From Actinomycetota bacterium (lineage in GTDB: Bacteria; Actinomycetota; Thermoleophilia; Gaiellales; Gaiellaceae), in contig JACDCN010000029.1 of the NCBI GenBank assembly GCA_013817555.1, forward strand, positions 1 to 13,114: a stretch of 13,114 nucleotides of DNA, written 5' to 3'. Below the pieces are notes generated by a model. The model did no database searches. It saw only the letters and a program-made list of their open reading frames with translations, and was not told the origin of the DNA. Each line of letters opens with the position of its first letter. The first letter of the stretch is position 1. Positions 6,614-13,114 of the stretch are shown here, piece by piece. The position numbers and the translations under genes were made by a program.

Positions 6614-7848
6614 GGTTGGCGTACTTCTCGCCGATGCCGCCCGAGCGAACCGGGGTGGCGGACTACAGCGCGCTTCTCCTGCCGGCCTTGCGCGAGCACC
6701 TCGACGTGACCCTCGTCAGGAGAGGGAGCAAGCGCGCTCCGCGCGGGACGGATGCCGCGCTCTACCACGTCGGAAACAACCCGGACGCGCACGCGTGGAT
6801 CGTCGACGCGATGCGCCGGCGCCCGGGAGTCGTCGTCCTGCACGACTTCGTCGTCCACCATCTCGTGGCCGGGATGACGATCGGCCGCCGCGACGGCCAC
6901 GGCTACCTCGACACGATGGAGCGCGAGCACGGGGTCGTCGGGAGGCTGCTTGCGCACGGCGTGCTCGACAAGCGCATCGCGCCGCTATGGGAGTCCCGGC
7001 CCGAGGACTTTCCGCTTGCCTGGTTCGTGCTCGAGCATGCGACCGGGCTCATCGTCCACTCGCGCGCTGTACACCAGCTCGTCCGCGCCGCAGGGTACGA
7101 GGGGCCGGTCTGGGTCGTTCCTCACCCGGCTTGGCCCGTGCCCGCGGTCGAGCCAGAGCATGTCGCTTCGGGCCCAGTCCTCGGCTGCTTCGGAGTCGTC
7201 AACGCGAGCAAGCGAATCCCGGAGCTGCTGCGCGCGTTTGCCGACGTGCGGGAGGCCAATCCCGAGGCCGTGCTGCTCCTCGTTGGCCCGACCTCGCCCG
7301 GGTTCGACCTCGACCGCAGGCTCCAGCGTCTCGGCCTCGACAACGAAGGGCTCGTGCGCGAGGGCTGGGTGGACGAGGGCCGGCTCTGGGAGCTGATGGC
7401 AGGTGTCGACGTCTCCGTCAACCTGCGTCATCCGACGATGGGCGAGACATCGGGCGTGGCGATCCGCTCGCTCTCGCTCGGCAAGCCGCTCGTCGTCAGC
7501 GACGTGGGCTGGTTCTCCGAGCTTCCGGACGATGCCGCTCTCAAAGTCCCGGTCGACTCTCACGAGGTCGAGACGTTGACCGCTGCGCTGGAGCTCCTCG
7601 TGGAAAGGGACGACGTGCGGGCGCAGATGGGCGCGGCTGCGGCCCGCCTGGCGCAGCAGCAGCACGACCTCGGACGCGTGGCGGAGCTCTATGTCGCCGC
7701 GCTCGAGGAAGCCGCGGGTGGAGCGGCCGTGCGTGACGCGGTGCTGCGGGAGGTGAGCCGGGCCGCGGCGGATGTCGGGATCTCTCCAGAGGACGCGGAA
7801 GCGGGGGAGATCGCCAGGCGTCTCGCCGAGGTCGAGCTTGGTCGCTAG
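6610..7848 (+). CDS. GT4-like glycosyltransferase with an altered EX7E motif
   Basis: This 412-residue protein starts MRLAYFSPMPPERTGVADYSALLLPAL, a common opening for a GT4 subgroup. The N-domain carries YHVGNNPDAHAWI (52-64) and VVLHDFVVHHLV (75-86). The donor domain has CFGVVNASKRIPELLRAF (193-210, Lys201), LLLVGPTSPG and HPTMGETSGVAIRSLSLGKPLVVSD (274-298). Glu279 is present, but the residue eight further on is Ser287, so the classical EX7E pair is EX7S. Such TMGETSG variants recur in actinobacterial homologues as far as I remember, so this may be a distinct active subgroup. A C-terminal helical extension (about 365-412) goes beyond the usual length. ATG 6610 overlaps the previous stop. 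The larger open frame reaching back to 5626 is shadow of the preceding gene. Confidence 0.9.
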   Translation: MRLAYFSPMPPERTGVADYSALLLPALREHLDVTLVRRGSKRAPRGTDAALYHVGNNPDAHAWIVDAMRRRPGVVVLHDFVVHHLVAGMTIGRRDGHGYLDTMEREHGVVGRLLAHGVLDKRIAPLWESRPEDFPLAWFVLEHATGLIVHSRAVHQLVRAAGYEGPVWVVPHPAWPVPAVEPEHVASGPVLGCFGVVNASKRIPELLRAFADVREANPEAVLLLVGPTSPGFDLDRRLQRLGLDNEGLVREGWVDEGRLWELMAGVDVSVNLRHPTMGETSGVAIRSLSLGKPLVVSDVGWFSELPDDAALKVPVDSHEVETLTAALELLVERDDVRAQMGAAAARLAQQQHDLGRVAELYVAALEEAAGGAAVRDAVLREVSRAAADVGISPEDAEAGEIARRLAEVELGR

Positions 7849-9925
7849 CGTCGTTCGGCGAGTTCCGGTGTGGGCATGGTTGGTCGCGATCGTCGCCGGC
7901 TCGTTCGCTGTCAGGGCCTGGCTCGCACGGGGGATGCTTGGCCCCTTCATCATGGTCGACGAGCTCATCTACTCGGAGCTCGCCCGCAGCCTCGCGGACA
8001 GCGGCGAGCTCCTCGTCCGCGATGTCTCTTCCCCCGGCTACGGCATCGTCTACCCGGCGCTCATCAGCCCTGCCTACGCGGTCTTCGAGGGGCTGACCGA
8101 TGCCTACGCGGTCGTCAAGACGCTGAACGCGCTCGTGATGTCCCTGGCCGCGATCCCCGCGTATCTCCTCGCGCGTCGCGTCGTCGGCGCAAGGTTCTCC
8201 CTTCTTGCGGCGGTGCTCGCCGTCTCGCTTCCGTCGCTCGTTTACACGGGCTCGGTCATGACGGAGAACGCGTTCTATCCCGTCTTTCTCGTCTGCGCTC
8301 TTCTCCTCACTCTCGTCCTCGAGCGGCCCACTACCGCCCGGCAGGTCGCCTTGTTGATCGCGGTCGGTGTCGCGGCGGCGACGCGCGTGCAGGCCGTGGT
8401 CCTCGTCCCGGCGCTCCTCACGGCGCCGCTTCTTCTCGTCTTGTTCCGTGGCGAAGGACTGCGAGTCGCGCTCCGGCCATTCCGCGGGTTGTACGGAGTC
8501 GTGCTCGGCGCAGGGGCGCTCGCCCTAGTCGCCCAGCTCGCACGCGGCAGGTCGCTCTCGGATCTCCTCGGCGCTTACAGCATCGTCGGCGAATCCGACT
8601 ACGAGCTCGGCGAGGTGCTTCGGTACCTGCTGTACCACGTTGCCGAGCTCGATCTCTACCTCGGCGTCCTACCTGTCGCTGCGACGATCGTGCTCGTGGG
8701 ACGCTCCCGCTCGCTCGACCGGCCGCTGCAGGCCCTGCTTGCGACTGCGCTCGCGATGACGTTCTGGCTCGTGCTCGTCGTCTCCGCGTTCGCCTCCGTG
8801 TTCGCCCAGCGCATCCAGGAGCGAAACCTCTTCGTCGTCGTGCCGCTCTTTCTCATTCTCCTGCTCGCCTGGGTCGACCGTGGCGCGCCGCGACCCCGGG
8901 TTCTCGCGCTGTCCGCCGCCGCCGTGGCTGCCGTTCTCGTTCTGCTGATTCCGTTCGAGCGCTTCATCGACACGTCGGCGCTCTCGGACACGCTCATGCT
9001 CCTGCCGTGGTGGTCGGTGCAGGATCACGTGGGGCTCGAATGGGTCGCAGAGCTCGCGTTCGGCCTCGCGCTCGTGCTGGCAGCGCTGTTCGTAGTCCTT
9101 CCTCGCCGCTACGCGCTTGTGCTGCCGCTGGTAGTTCTCGCCTACTACGCCGCGGTCTTCCACCCGATCTGGGGCGGCGAGCACGGGGTGAAGCAGGCGT
9201 CCGCCGGTGCCGTCTTCCAGGGCATCCGCGGCGTCCCGCGCGACTGGATCGACGCGGCGCTTCCCGACGAGGCTCGGGCTGCCGTCCTGTGGACGGGGCG
9301 CGCGGACCGGTTCACGGTCAACCAGAACGAGTTCTTCAACCGCACCGTCGGACCGGTCTTCTACCTTCGACAGCCGACGCCCGGAGGAGTCGGCGAAACG
9401 CAGGTGCGCACCGACCCTCGCGACGGCGTCGTGCGCCTTCCGGGCGGCGAGCCGTTTGCGGTCGAGTACCTCCTCACGGACGGGTCCGTCACCCCGGACG
9501 GCGAGGTGGTCGCTCGCGACGATCTCTTGGGAACGACTCTCTGGCGGGTTGGCGGCGATGTCGTCTCGACGACCTCGGTCAGAGGTCTCTATCCGAACGA
9601 CTCCTGGTCGGGAGCCACCGTCACCTGGAAGCGGCGTCGCTGCCGCGGCGGGAAGTTGATCGTGTCGTTGTCGAGCGACCCGTCGCTGTTCGAGTCGTCA
9701 CAGACCGTGCATGCCTTGGTCGCCGGACGACGAGTAGCGAGCGTTCGGCTCGAGCCGAACGCGCAGGCGAAGCTCCGGGTGCCGCTCGAGCCAGGACGGG
9801 AGGCGTGTGTCGTGACATTCCGGGTCGCTCCCACCGCAATACCCGCCGAGGTGCTCTCCGGCACCACCGACCGACGCGAGCTCGGCGCCCACTTCAACGT
9901 GTTCGACTACAAGCCCGCATCGTGA
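7838..9925 (+). CDS. Polytopic GT-C (GT39/ArnT-like) membrane glycosyltransferase with C-terminal soluble domain
   Basis: The protein has about 695 residues. A first membrane helix (WAWLVAIVAGSFAVRAW, 12-28) leads into a loop with MVDELIYSELARS. Asp41-Glu42 is at the place of the catalytic acidic pair that GT-C enzymes carry in external loop 1. Some ten or more further helices follow up to about residue 445. Then comes a mostly beta-rich, probably extracytoplasmic domain of about 250 residues. GT-C enzymes use polyprenyl-phosphate sugars on the outer membrane face, so it probably adds a sugar to the exported glycan or lipid. The start is uncertain. TTG 7838 has GAGG 6 nt upstream and overlaps the previous gene by 11 nt. 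ATG 7772 would overlap it by 77 nt, and GTG 7868 lies 19 nt after its stop. The stop overlaps the next GTG (GTGA). Product call 0.8, exact start 0.5. Confidence 0.82.
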   Translation: MVASVVRRVPVWAWLVAIVAGSFAVRAWLARGMLGPFIMVDELIYSELARSLADSGELLVRDVSSPGYGIVYPALISPAYAVFEGLTDAYAVVKTLNALVMSLAAIPAYLLARRVVGARFSLLAAVLAVSLPSLVYTGSVMTENAFYPVFLVCALLLTLVLERPTTARQVALLIAVGVAAATRVQAVVLVPALLTAPLLLVLFRGEGLRVALRPFRGLYGVVLGAGALALVAQLARGRSLSDLLGAYSIVGESDYELGEVLRYLLYHVAELDLYLGVLPVAATIVLVGRSRSLDRPLQALLATALAMTFWLVLVVSAFASVFAQRIQERNLFVVVPLFLILLLAWVDRGAPRPRVLALSAAAVAAVLVLLIPFERFIDTSALSDTLMLLPWWSVQDHVGLEWVAELAFGLALVLAALFVVLPRRYALVLPLVVLAYYAAVFHPIWGGEHGVKQASAGAVFQGIRGVPRDWIDAALPDEARAAVLWTGRADRFTVNQNEFFNRTVGPVFYLRQPTPGGVGETQVRTDPRDGVVRLPGGEPFAVEYLLTDGSVTPDGEVVARDDLLGTTLWRVGGDVVSTTSVRGLYPNDSWSGATVTWKRRRCRGGKLIVSLSSDPSLFESSQTVHALVAGRRVASVRLEPNAQAKLRVPLEPGREACVVTFRVAPTAIPAEVLSGTTDRRELGAHFNVFDYKPAS

Positions 9926-10998
9926 GGATCGCCTTCGACGTCTCCCCGCTTTCCCACCCTCCCCTTGGCATTGGGAACTACATCCGCGGCTCGCTCGGTG
10001 GACTCGTCGAGGCCGCCGGCGGCGAGCACGAGATCGTGGCGTTCGCGCCGACCAGCCTCAAGGGTCCCGAGCGGATCCGTGCGGCGCTAGCCGGGATCGA
10101 CGTCGAGCTCCGAACCTGGCGCCTGCCGCTCTCTCACGCGCTGCGTACGGCCTGGAGCATTGCGGGGCTCCCCGCCGCCGAGCGGCTTCTCGGCGGCTTC
10201 GACGTTCTGCACTTCTCTGACTGGATGTTCCCGTCGCAGCGCGCGGGAGTGAGGGCGACGACGATTCACGACCTCGTCCCGCTTCATCATCCGGAGTGGA
10301 CCACGCCGCGTACCCGCTCGATGCACGCGCGGAAGTACCGGAACACCGCCCGGACGTGTGACGTCGTGTTCGTGAACTCCCGCTACACCGGTGAGGACGT
10401 GATCGCGACCCTCGGTGTCCCCGCCGATCGTGTCCACGTGGCGCATCCCGCGGCGCGGGACGAGTTCAGCTCGGACGGTCCCGCGGCCGACCTGGGTGCC
10501 CCGTACATCCTCACGGTGGCGACGCTCGAGCCGCGCAAGAACTTGCAGACCCTCGTTGACGCGCACCGGCTCCTCGGCGGTAATCTCTTGCTCGCGGTTG
10601 CCGGCGGAGAGGGGTGGGGCGACCAGCCCGAGCTCAGCGACACCCGCATCCGCCGCCTCGGCTTCGTCTCCGACGACGAGCTGGCGCGCCTTTACCGCGG
10701 CGCGGCGGTTGTTGTCTACCCATCGCGCTTCGAGGGCTTCGGCATCCCCGTTCTCGAAGCGATGGCATGTGGGTGCCCGGTCGTCGTCTCCTCTCACCCC
10801 TCGCTCGACGAGGCGAGTGGCGATGCGTCCGTGCGTGTGGATCCCGACGATCCGGCCGCGATTGCGGCAGGGATCGAGCGCGGGCTGCGCGAGCGGGAGC
10901 GTCTCGCCACGGTCGGCCTCGAGCACGCGGCCTCTTTCACCTGGCGCGCAGTGGGCGAGACCTTCTTGCGCGGATATGAAGAGGCAGCGCGGCGATGA
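9922..10998 (+). CDS. GT4-family glycosyltransferase (VDxSPL type, paralogue 1)
   Basis: This 358-residue GT-B enzyme begins MRIAFDVSPLSHPPLGIGNYIRGSLGGL. The acceptor domain carries VLHFSDWMFPSQ (95-106) and TTIHDLVPLHHPEWT (113-127), followed by VFVNSRYTGEDVIATLGVP (149-167). The donor domain has YILTVATLEPRKNLQTLVDA (195-214, Lys206) and YPSRFEGFGIPVLEAMACGCPVV (266-288), with the EX7E pair Glu271/Glu279. It belongs to the same subfamily as the genes at 11411 and 12376, as seen in the shared SPL/HD/LEPRKN/EGFG blocks. This set resembles mannosyl- or rhamnosyl-transferases of polysaccharide loci, but the donor is not provable. GTG 9922 forms a GTGA overlap with the membrane protein. The very large open frame from 7870 is only shadow before this point. 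Confidence 0.92.
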   Translation: MRIAFDVSPLSHPPLGIGNYIRGSLGGLVEAAGGEHEIVAFAPTSLKGPERIRAALAGIDVELRTWRLPLSHALRTAWSIAGLPAAERLLGGFDVLHFSDWMFPSQRAGVRATTIHDLVPLHHPEWTTPRTRSMHARKYRNTARTCDVVFVNSRYTGEDVIATLGVPADRVHVAHPAARDEFSSDGPAADLGAPYILTVATLEPRKNLQTLVDAHRLLGGNLLLAVAGGEGWGDQPELSDTRIRRLGFVSDDELARLYRGAAVVVYPSRFEGFGIPVLEAMACGCPVVVSSHPSLDEASGDASVRVDPDDPAAIAAGIERGLRERERLATVGLEHAASFTWRAVGETFLRGYEEAARR

Positions 10999-11414
10999 GA
11001 GCGCGTGAAGAGGTCCTGCTCGTCGTGTATCGCGCAGGGCCGAGCTTCCTCGTCCTGCTGCGCTCGCCGGAGAGCCACGGCTACTGGCATCTGGTCGCGG
11101 GAGGGATCGAGGCGGGGGAGGCGCCCGACGCGGCGGCGCTCCGCGAGCTCGGCGAGGAGACGGGGCTGATGCACCCGGTTCGGTTTGCGCCGATCCCGCT
11201 CGAGCTCGGCTACCGGCCGGCTGACGACGACGACCGCTGGGTCACTCTCCATCCCTACTCGGTCGAGGTCGAGCCGGGCTGGGAGCCGGTGCTGAACGAG
11301 GAGCACGTCGAGTACCGCTGGTGCTCGCAGGCGCAGGCCGAGGAGCTGCTCGAGTACCCCGAGCCGGTGGACGCGCTCAGGGCCGTGGCTCGAAGGCTCG
11401 AGGTCGACGCGTGA
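10995..11414 (+). CDS. Nudix hydrolase (MutT/NudB-like)
   Basis: This 139-residue protein contains a perfect Nudix box at residues 36-58 (GGIEAGEAPDAAALRELGEETGL, fitting G-x5-E-x7-REUxEExGU), so the Mg-binding glutamates E51, E54 and E55 are all present. The flanks, FLVLLRSPESHGYWHLVAGG before the box and a WVTLHPYSVEVEPG strand after it, fit the MutT fold. Nudix enzymes cut nucleoside diphosphates linked to another group, such as dNTPs, dihydroneopterin triphosphate or nucleotide-sugars. General features recall NudB-like proteins. Its place inside the glycosyltransferase operon, with 4-nt overlaps on both sides, makes hydrolysis of a nucleotide-sugar or sugar-related metabolite attractive, but this is inference. 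It is cytosolic, with no signal sequence. Confidence 0.93.
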   Translation: MRAREEVLLVVYRAGPSFLVLLRSPESHGYWHLVAGGIEAGEAPDAAALRELGEETGLMHPVRFAPIPLELGYRPADDDDRWVTLHPYSVEVEPGWEPVLNEEHVEYRWCSQAQAEELLEYPEPVDALRAVARRLEVDA

Positions 11415-12379
11415 GAGTCGGCGTGGACACGTCACCGCTGGTGCAGACGCGCGCGGGGACTTCGCGGGTCGTTCGCGGCCTGCTTGGCGCTCTCCGGGAT
11501 CGCCCGGGAATGGAGCTCGAGCTCCTCTCGTTCGGCGGGTCCGGTCGCGCGTCGAGCGTCGTCCGAGATGCGCTCTGGTATCCGGTGAGGCTGCCTCGTC
11601 GCGCCGAGCGCCTTGACGTCCTCCACTGCACGACGTTCCGCGGACCTCTCCGGTCGCGTGTCCCGACGGTGCTCACCGTTCACGACATGGCGATCGTCCG
11701 TTACCCGGAAGCGTTCCCGCGCTGGCATCGCCTGTATGGCAAAGCGGGGCTGCGAAGGGTGCTTCGAGCCGCGGATGCCGTCGTCGCGGTATCCGAGTTC
11801 ACGAAGCTGGAGGTCGCGACGCTCGTCGATGTTCCCGCGGAGCGAATCCGCGTCGTCCCGAACGGCGTCGATCCGCTCTTCACGCCGGACGGGCGTGCGG
11901 CGGAGGGGTCGTACGTGCTCGCCGTCGCGACGCTCGAGCCCAGGAAAAACCTCGATCGCGTCGTGGAGGCCGCGCGCCTGGCGGGGGTTGAGCTTCGGGT
12001 TGTCGGAGCGCGTGGCTGGGGTGGAGTGAAAGTCTCCGGCTGGGTCGGCGAGATCCCCGACGCCGAGCTCGCCCGGCTCTATCGCGGTGCCCGCTGCGTC
12101 CTTTACCCGTCGTTGTACGAGGGGTTTGGATTGCCGGTGCTGGAAGCGATGGCGAGCGGGACTCCTGTGGTGACGTCGCGCGGAACGGCGATGGAGGAGA
12201 TCGCCGGCGGCGCGGCAGTGCTCGTCGATCCAAATGACGTCGCCGCGATCGCGGAGGGCATCGCTCAGGCCGAGTCTCGGCGAGAGGAGATCGTCCCGTT
12301 GGGGCTCGCTCGCGCGAGCGCGTTCACCTGGGAGCGCGCCGCCGACCGGGTGGAGGCGCTCTGGAAGGAGCTCGCATGA
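11411..12379 (+). CDS. GT4-family glycosyltransferase (VDxSPL type, paralogue 2)
   Basis: This 322-residue enzyme is a little short for the family because the N-domain is compact. It begins MRVGVDTSPLVQTRAGTSRVVRGLLGAL. The acceptor side carries VLHCTTFRGPLRSRVPTVLTVHDMAIVRYPEAFP (70-103) and VVAVSEFTKLEVATL (124-138). The donor side has VVPNGVDPLF (148-157), YVLAVATLEPRKNLDRVVEA (168-187, Lys179) and LYPSLYEGFGLPVLEAMASGTPVV (231-254), with EX7E Glu237/Glu245. It is clearly paralogous to the genes on either side of the Nudix/GT pair. GTG 11411 forms a GTGA overlap with the Nudix gene, and its stop overlaps the following ATG. Confidence 0.92.
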   Translation: MRVGVDTSPLVQTRAGTSRVVRGLLGALRDRPGMELELLSFGGSGRASSVVRDALWYPVRLPRRAERLDVLHCTTFRGPLRSRVPTVLTVHDMAIVRYPEAFPRWHRLYGKAGLRRVLRAADAVVAVSEFTKLEVATLVDVPAERIRVVPNGVDPLFTPDGRAAEGSYVLAVATLEPRKNLDRVVEAARLAGVELRVVGARGWGGVKVSGWVGEIPDAELARLYRGARCVLYPSLYEGFGLPVLEAMASGTPVVTSRGTAMEEIAGGAAVLVDPNDVAAIAEGIAQAESRREEIVPLGLARASAFTWERAADRVEALWKELA

Positions 12380-13114
12380 GGCTGGTGGCGCTCGACGCCG
12401 ACGTCCTCGGACGCAAGCGAACCGGCGACGAGACCTATGTGCGGAACCTGCTTCGCGAGCTAGCTCTGTTGGTTCCCGCGGCCGGGATCCGCCTCGCGGC
12501 GGTGACGCGCCGACCGGATCTCGTTCCGGAAGGCGTGGAGCCGGTCGACCTTCGCGCTCGCTCGCAACTCGTGCGGATGGCGATCACGCTTCCTCGCCTG
12601 CTCCGGGGATTGGGCGCAGACCTCGTCCACACGCAATACGCGCTCCCGCCGCGGCTCCATTGCCCCGGCGTCGTCACCGTCCACGACGTCTCGTTCGAGC
12701 GAGAGCCTGGCCTGTTCAGCTTGAAGGACAGGCTCGTCTTCCGCCGCGTGGTACCGCGTGCAGTGCGGCGAGCAGCGCGCGTCCTGACGGTATCCGAGCG
12801 GACGAAGCGAGATCTCGTCCAGCTCTACGGCGTCGCTCCGGACCGGGTCGTGGTCACTCCGAACGGCGTGGATCCAGTCTTTGGCCCTCGCCAGGCCGCC
12901 GAGACGAGGCCAAGTAACAGTCTGTTACAAGGCTCGTATGTCCTTGCGGTCGGGGCGATCCAGCCGAGAAAGAACCAGCTCGCGGTGCTGGAGGCCGCGT
13001 TGGCGGCCGGCGTACCGCTTGTCGTCGTCGGACCCGAGAAGGACGCCGAGCTGGCCGAGGAGCTCCGCCGCCGCGGCGCTCGCGTCGAAGGTCACGTGGA
13101 GATCGAGCGACTTG
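12376..13114 (+). CDS. GT4-family glycosyltransferase (paralogue 3), cut by the window edge
   Basis: The open frame runs from ATG 12376 off the end with no stop; 246 codons are visible. It begins MRLVALDADVLGRKRTGDETYVRNLLREL, which replaces the SPL of its paralogues. The acceptor domain has DLVHTQYALPPRLHCPGVVTVHDVSFEREPGLF (82-114) and VLTVSERTKRDLVQLYGVAPDRVVVTPNGVDPVFG (136-170). The donor domain begins YVLAVGAIQPRKNQLAVLEAAL (188-209, Lys199). The EX7E region lies beyond the window, so activity cannot be judged. Compared with paralogue 2, an extra stretch of about 8-9 residues (TRPSNSLLQ) sits in the interdomain linker. It is A/T-rich, contains a TTA codon and carries a perfect palindrome. 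The start overlaps the previous stop (ATGA). Confidence 0.9.
   Translation, partial: MRLVALDADVLGRKRTGDETYVRNLLRELALLVPAAGIRLAAVTRRPDLVPEGVEPVDLRARSQLVRMAITLPRLLRGLGADLVHTQYALPPRLHCPGVVTVHDVSFEREPGLFSLKDRLVFRRVVPRAVRRAARVLTVSERTKRDLVQLYGVAPDRVVVTPNGVDPVFGPRQAAETRPSNSLLQGSYVLAVGAIQPRKNQLAVLEAALAAGVPLVVVGPEKDAELAEELRRRGARVEGHVEIERL
12914..12928. repeat. Perfect 7-1-7 palindrome in the linker of the last glycosyltransferase
   Basis: GTAACAG, T, CTGTTAC form a perfect inverted repeat in an A/T-rich patch that stands out from its GC-rich surroundings. It is inside the coding frame and encodes part of the extra linker segment. It may be an operator-like site, a remnant of a small insertion, or chance. 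Confidence 0.7.

Noticed and set aside
7772..7837. ATG 7772 as start of the membrane protein
   Set aside because: It would overlap the preceding gene by 77 nt with a basic, low-complexity leader. TTG 7838, with GAGG 6 nt upstream, fits better, though this is not settled.
6985..7968. Minus-strand open frame of 327 codons
   Set aside because: It lies opposite a well-supported glycosyltransferase and shows no domain. Similar antisense frames (5657-6523, 10087-10926, 3353-4228 on the other strand) were dropped for the same reason.
7870..9921. Open frame of over 680 codons ahead of the 9922 glycosyltransferase
   Set aside because: It overlaps the membrane protein in another frame and has the low-complexity Arg/Ala/Gly composition of a GC-rich shadow; the membrane protein frame has clear helices.
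1..13114. CRISPR arrays, tRNA or rRNA genes, insertion sequences, phage or defence genes
   Set aside because: I saw no regularly spaced repeats, cloverleaf, transposase or defence domains; the region is glycan biosynthesis with an unrelated small operon at the left.

Overview
The window is about two-thirds G+C and very gene-dense. Its start/stop junctions overlap, GTG starts are frequent, and a leaderless-type -10 box lies next to a start codon. This points to a high-GC actinobacterium; the style of the glycosyltransferases and of the GT-C membrane protein reminds me of the class Thermoleophilia (Gaiellales/Solirubrobacterales). That taxonomic call is an inference from codon use and protein style, not a measured match. 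No rRNA, tRNA, CRISPR array or transposase was seen, and no gene-free stretch exceeds 60 bases.

Region 1 (1-775, + strand) is the end of an unrelated operon: the last codons of an unidentified gene, an ArsR-type repressor overlapping it by ATGA, and a VOC-fold (glyoxalase/bleomycin-resistance type) protein with a strong Shine-Dalgarno. It ends convergently with region 2.

Region 2 (812-5140, - strand) reads from right to left: two tandem paralogous GT4 glycosyltransferases joined with no gap, a small class I SAM methyltransferase, and a protein of the histidine/phenylalanine ammonia-lyase fold. This last protein is the most remarkable item in the window. It aligns with the HAL family along its whole length, but the Ala-Ser-Gly triad that makes the MIO cofactor has become Ala-Gly-Asp with one residue deleted, and two further catalytic positions are changed.

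Region 3 (5196-13114, + strand, running off the end) is a long tightly packed operon: a small coiled-coil protein, a GT4 enzyme, a GT4-like enzyme with a changed EX7E motif, a polytopic GT-C/GT39-like membrane protein, a GT4 enzyme, a Nudix hydrolase, another GT4 enzyme and a truncated GT4 enzyme. Six of the seven junctions are 4-nt ATGA/GTGA overlaps. Regions 2 and 3 diverge from a 55-bp spacer in which each strand carries a TAGNAT box exactly 6 nt before its start codon. This suggests two back-to-back leaderless promoters controlling one glycan-assembly locus.

Taken together, seven cytoplasmic GT4-type enzymes (the last one incomplete), one membrane GT-C enzyme, a methyltransferase and a lyase-fold protein fit synthesis and decoration of a cell-surface polysaccharide or glycolipid. 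No flippase, polymerase or export ATPase lies in the window, so the export route cannot be told.
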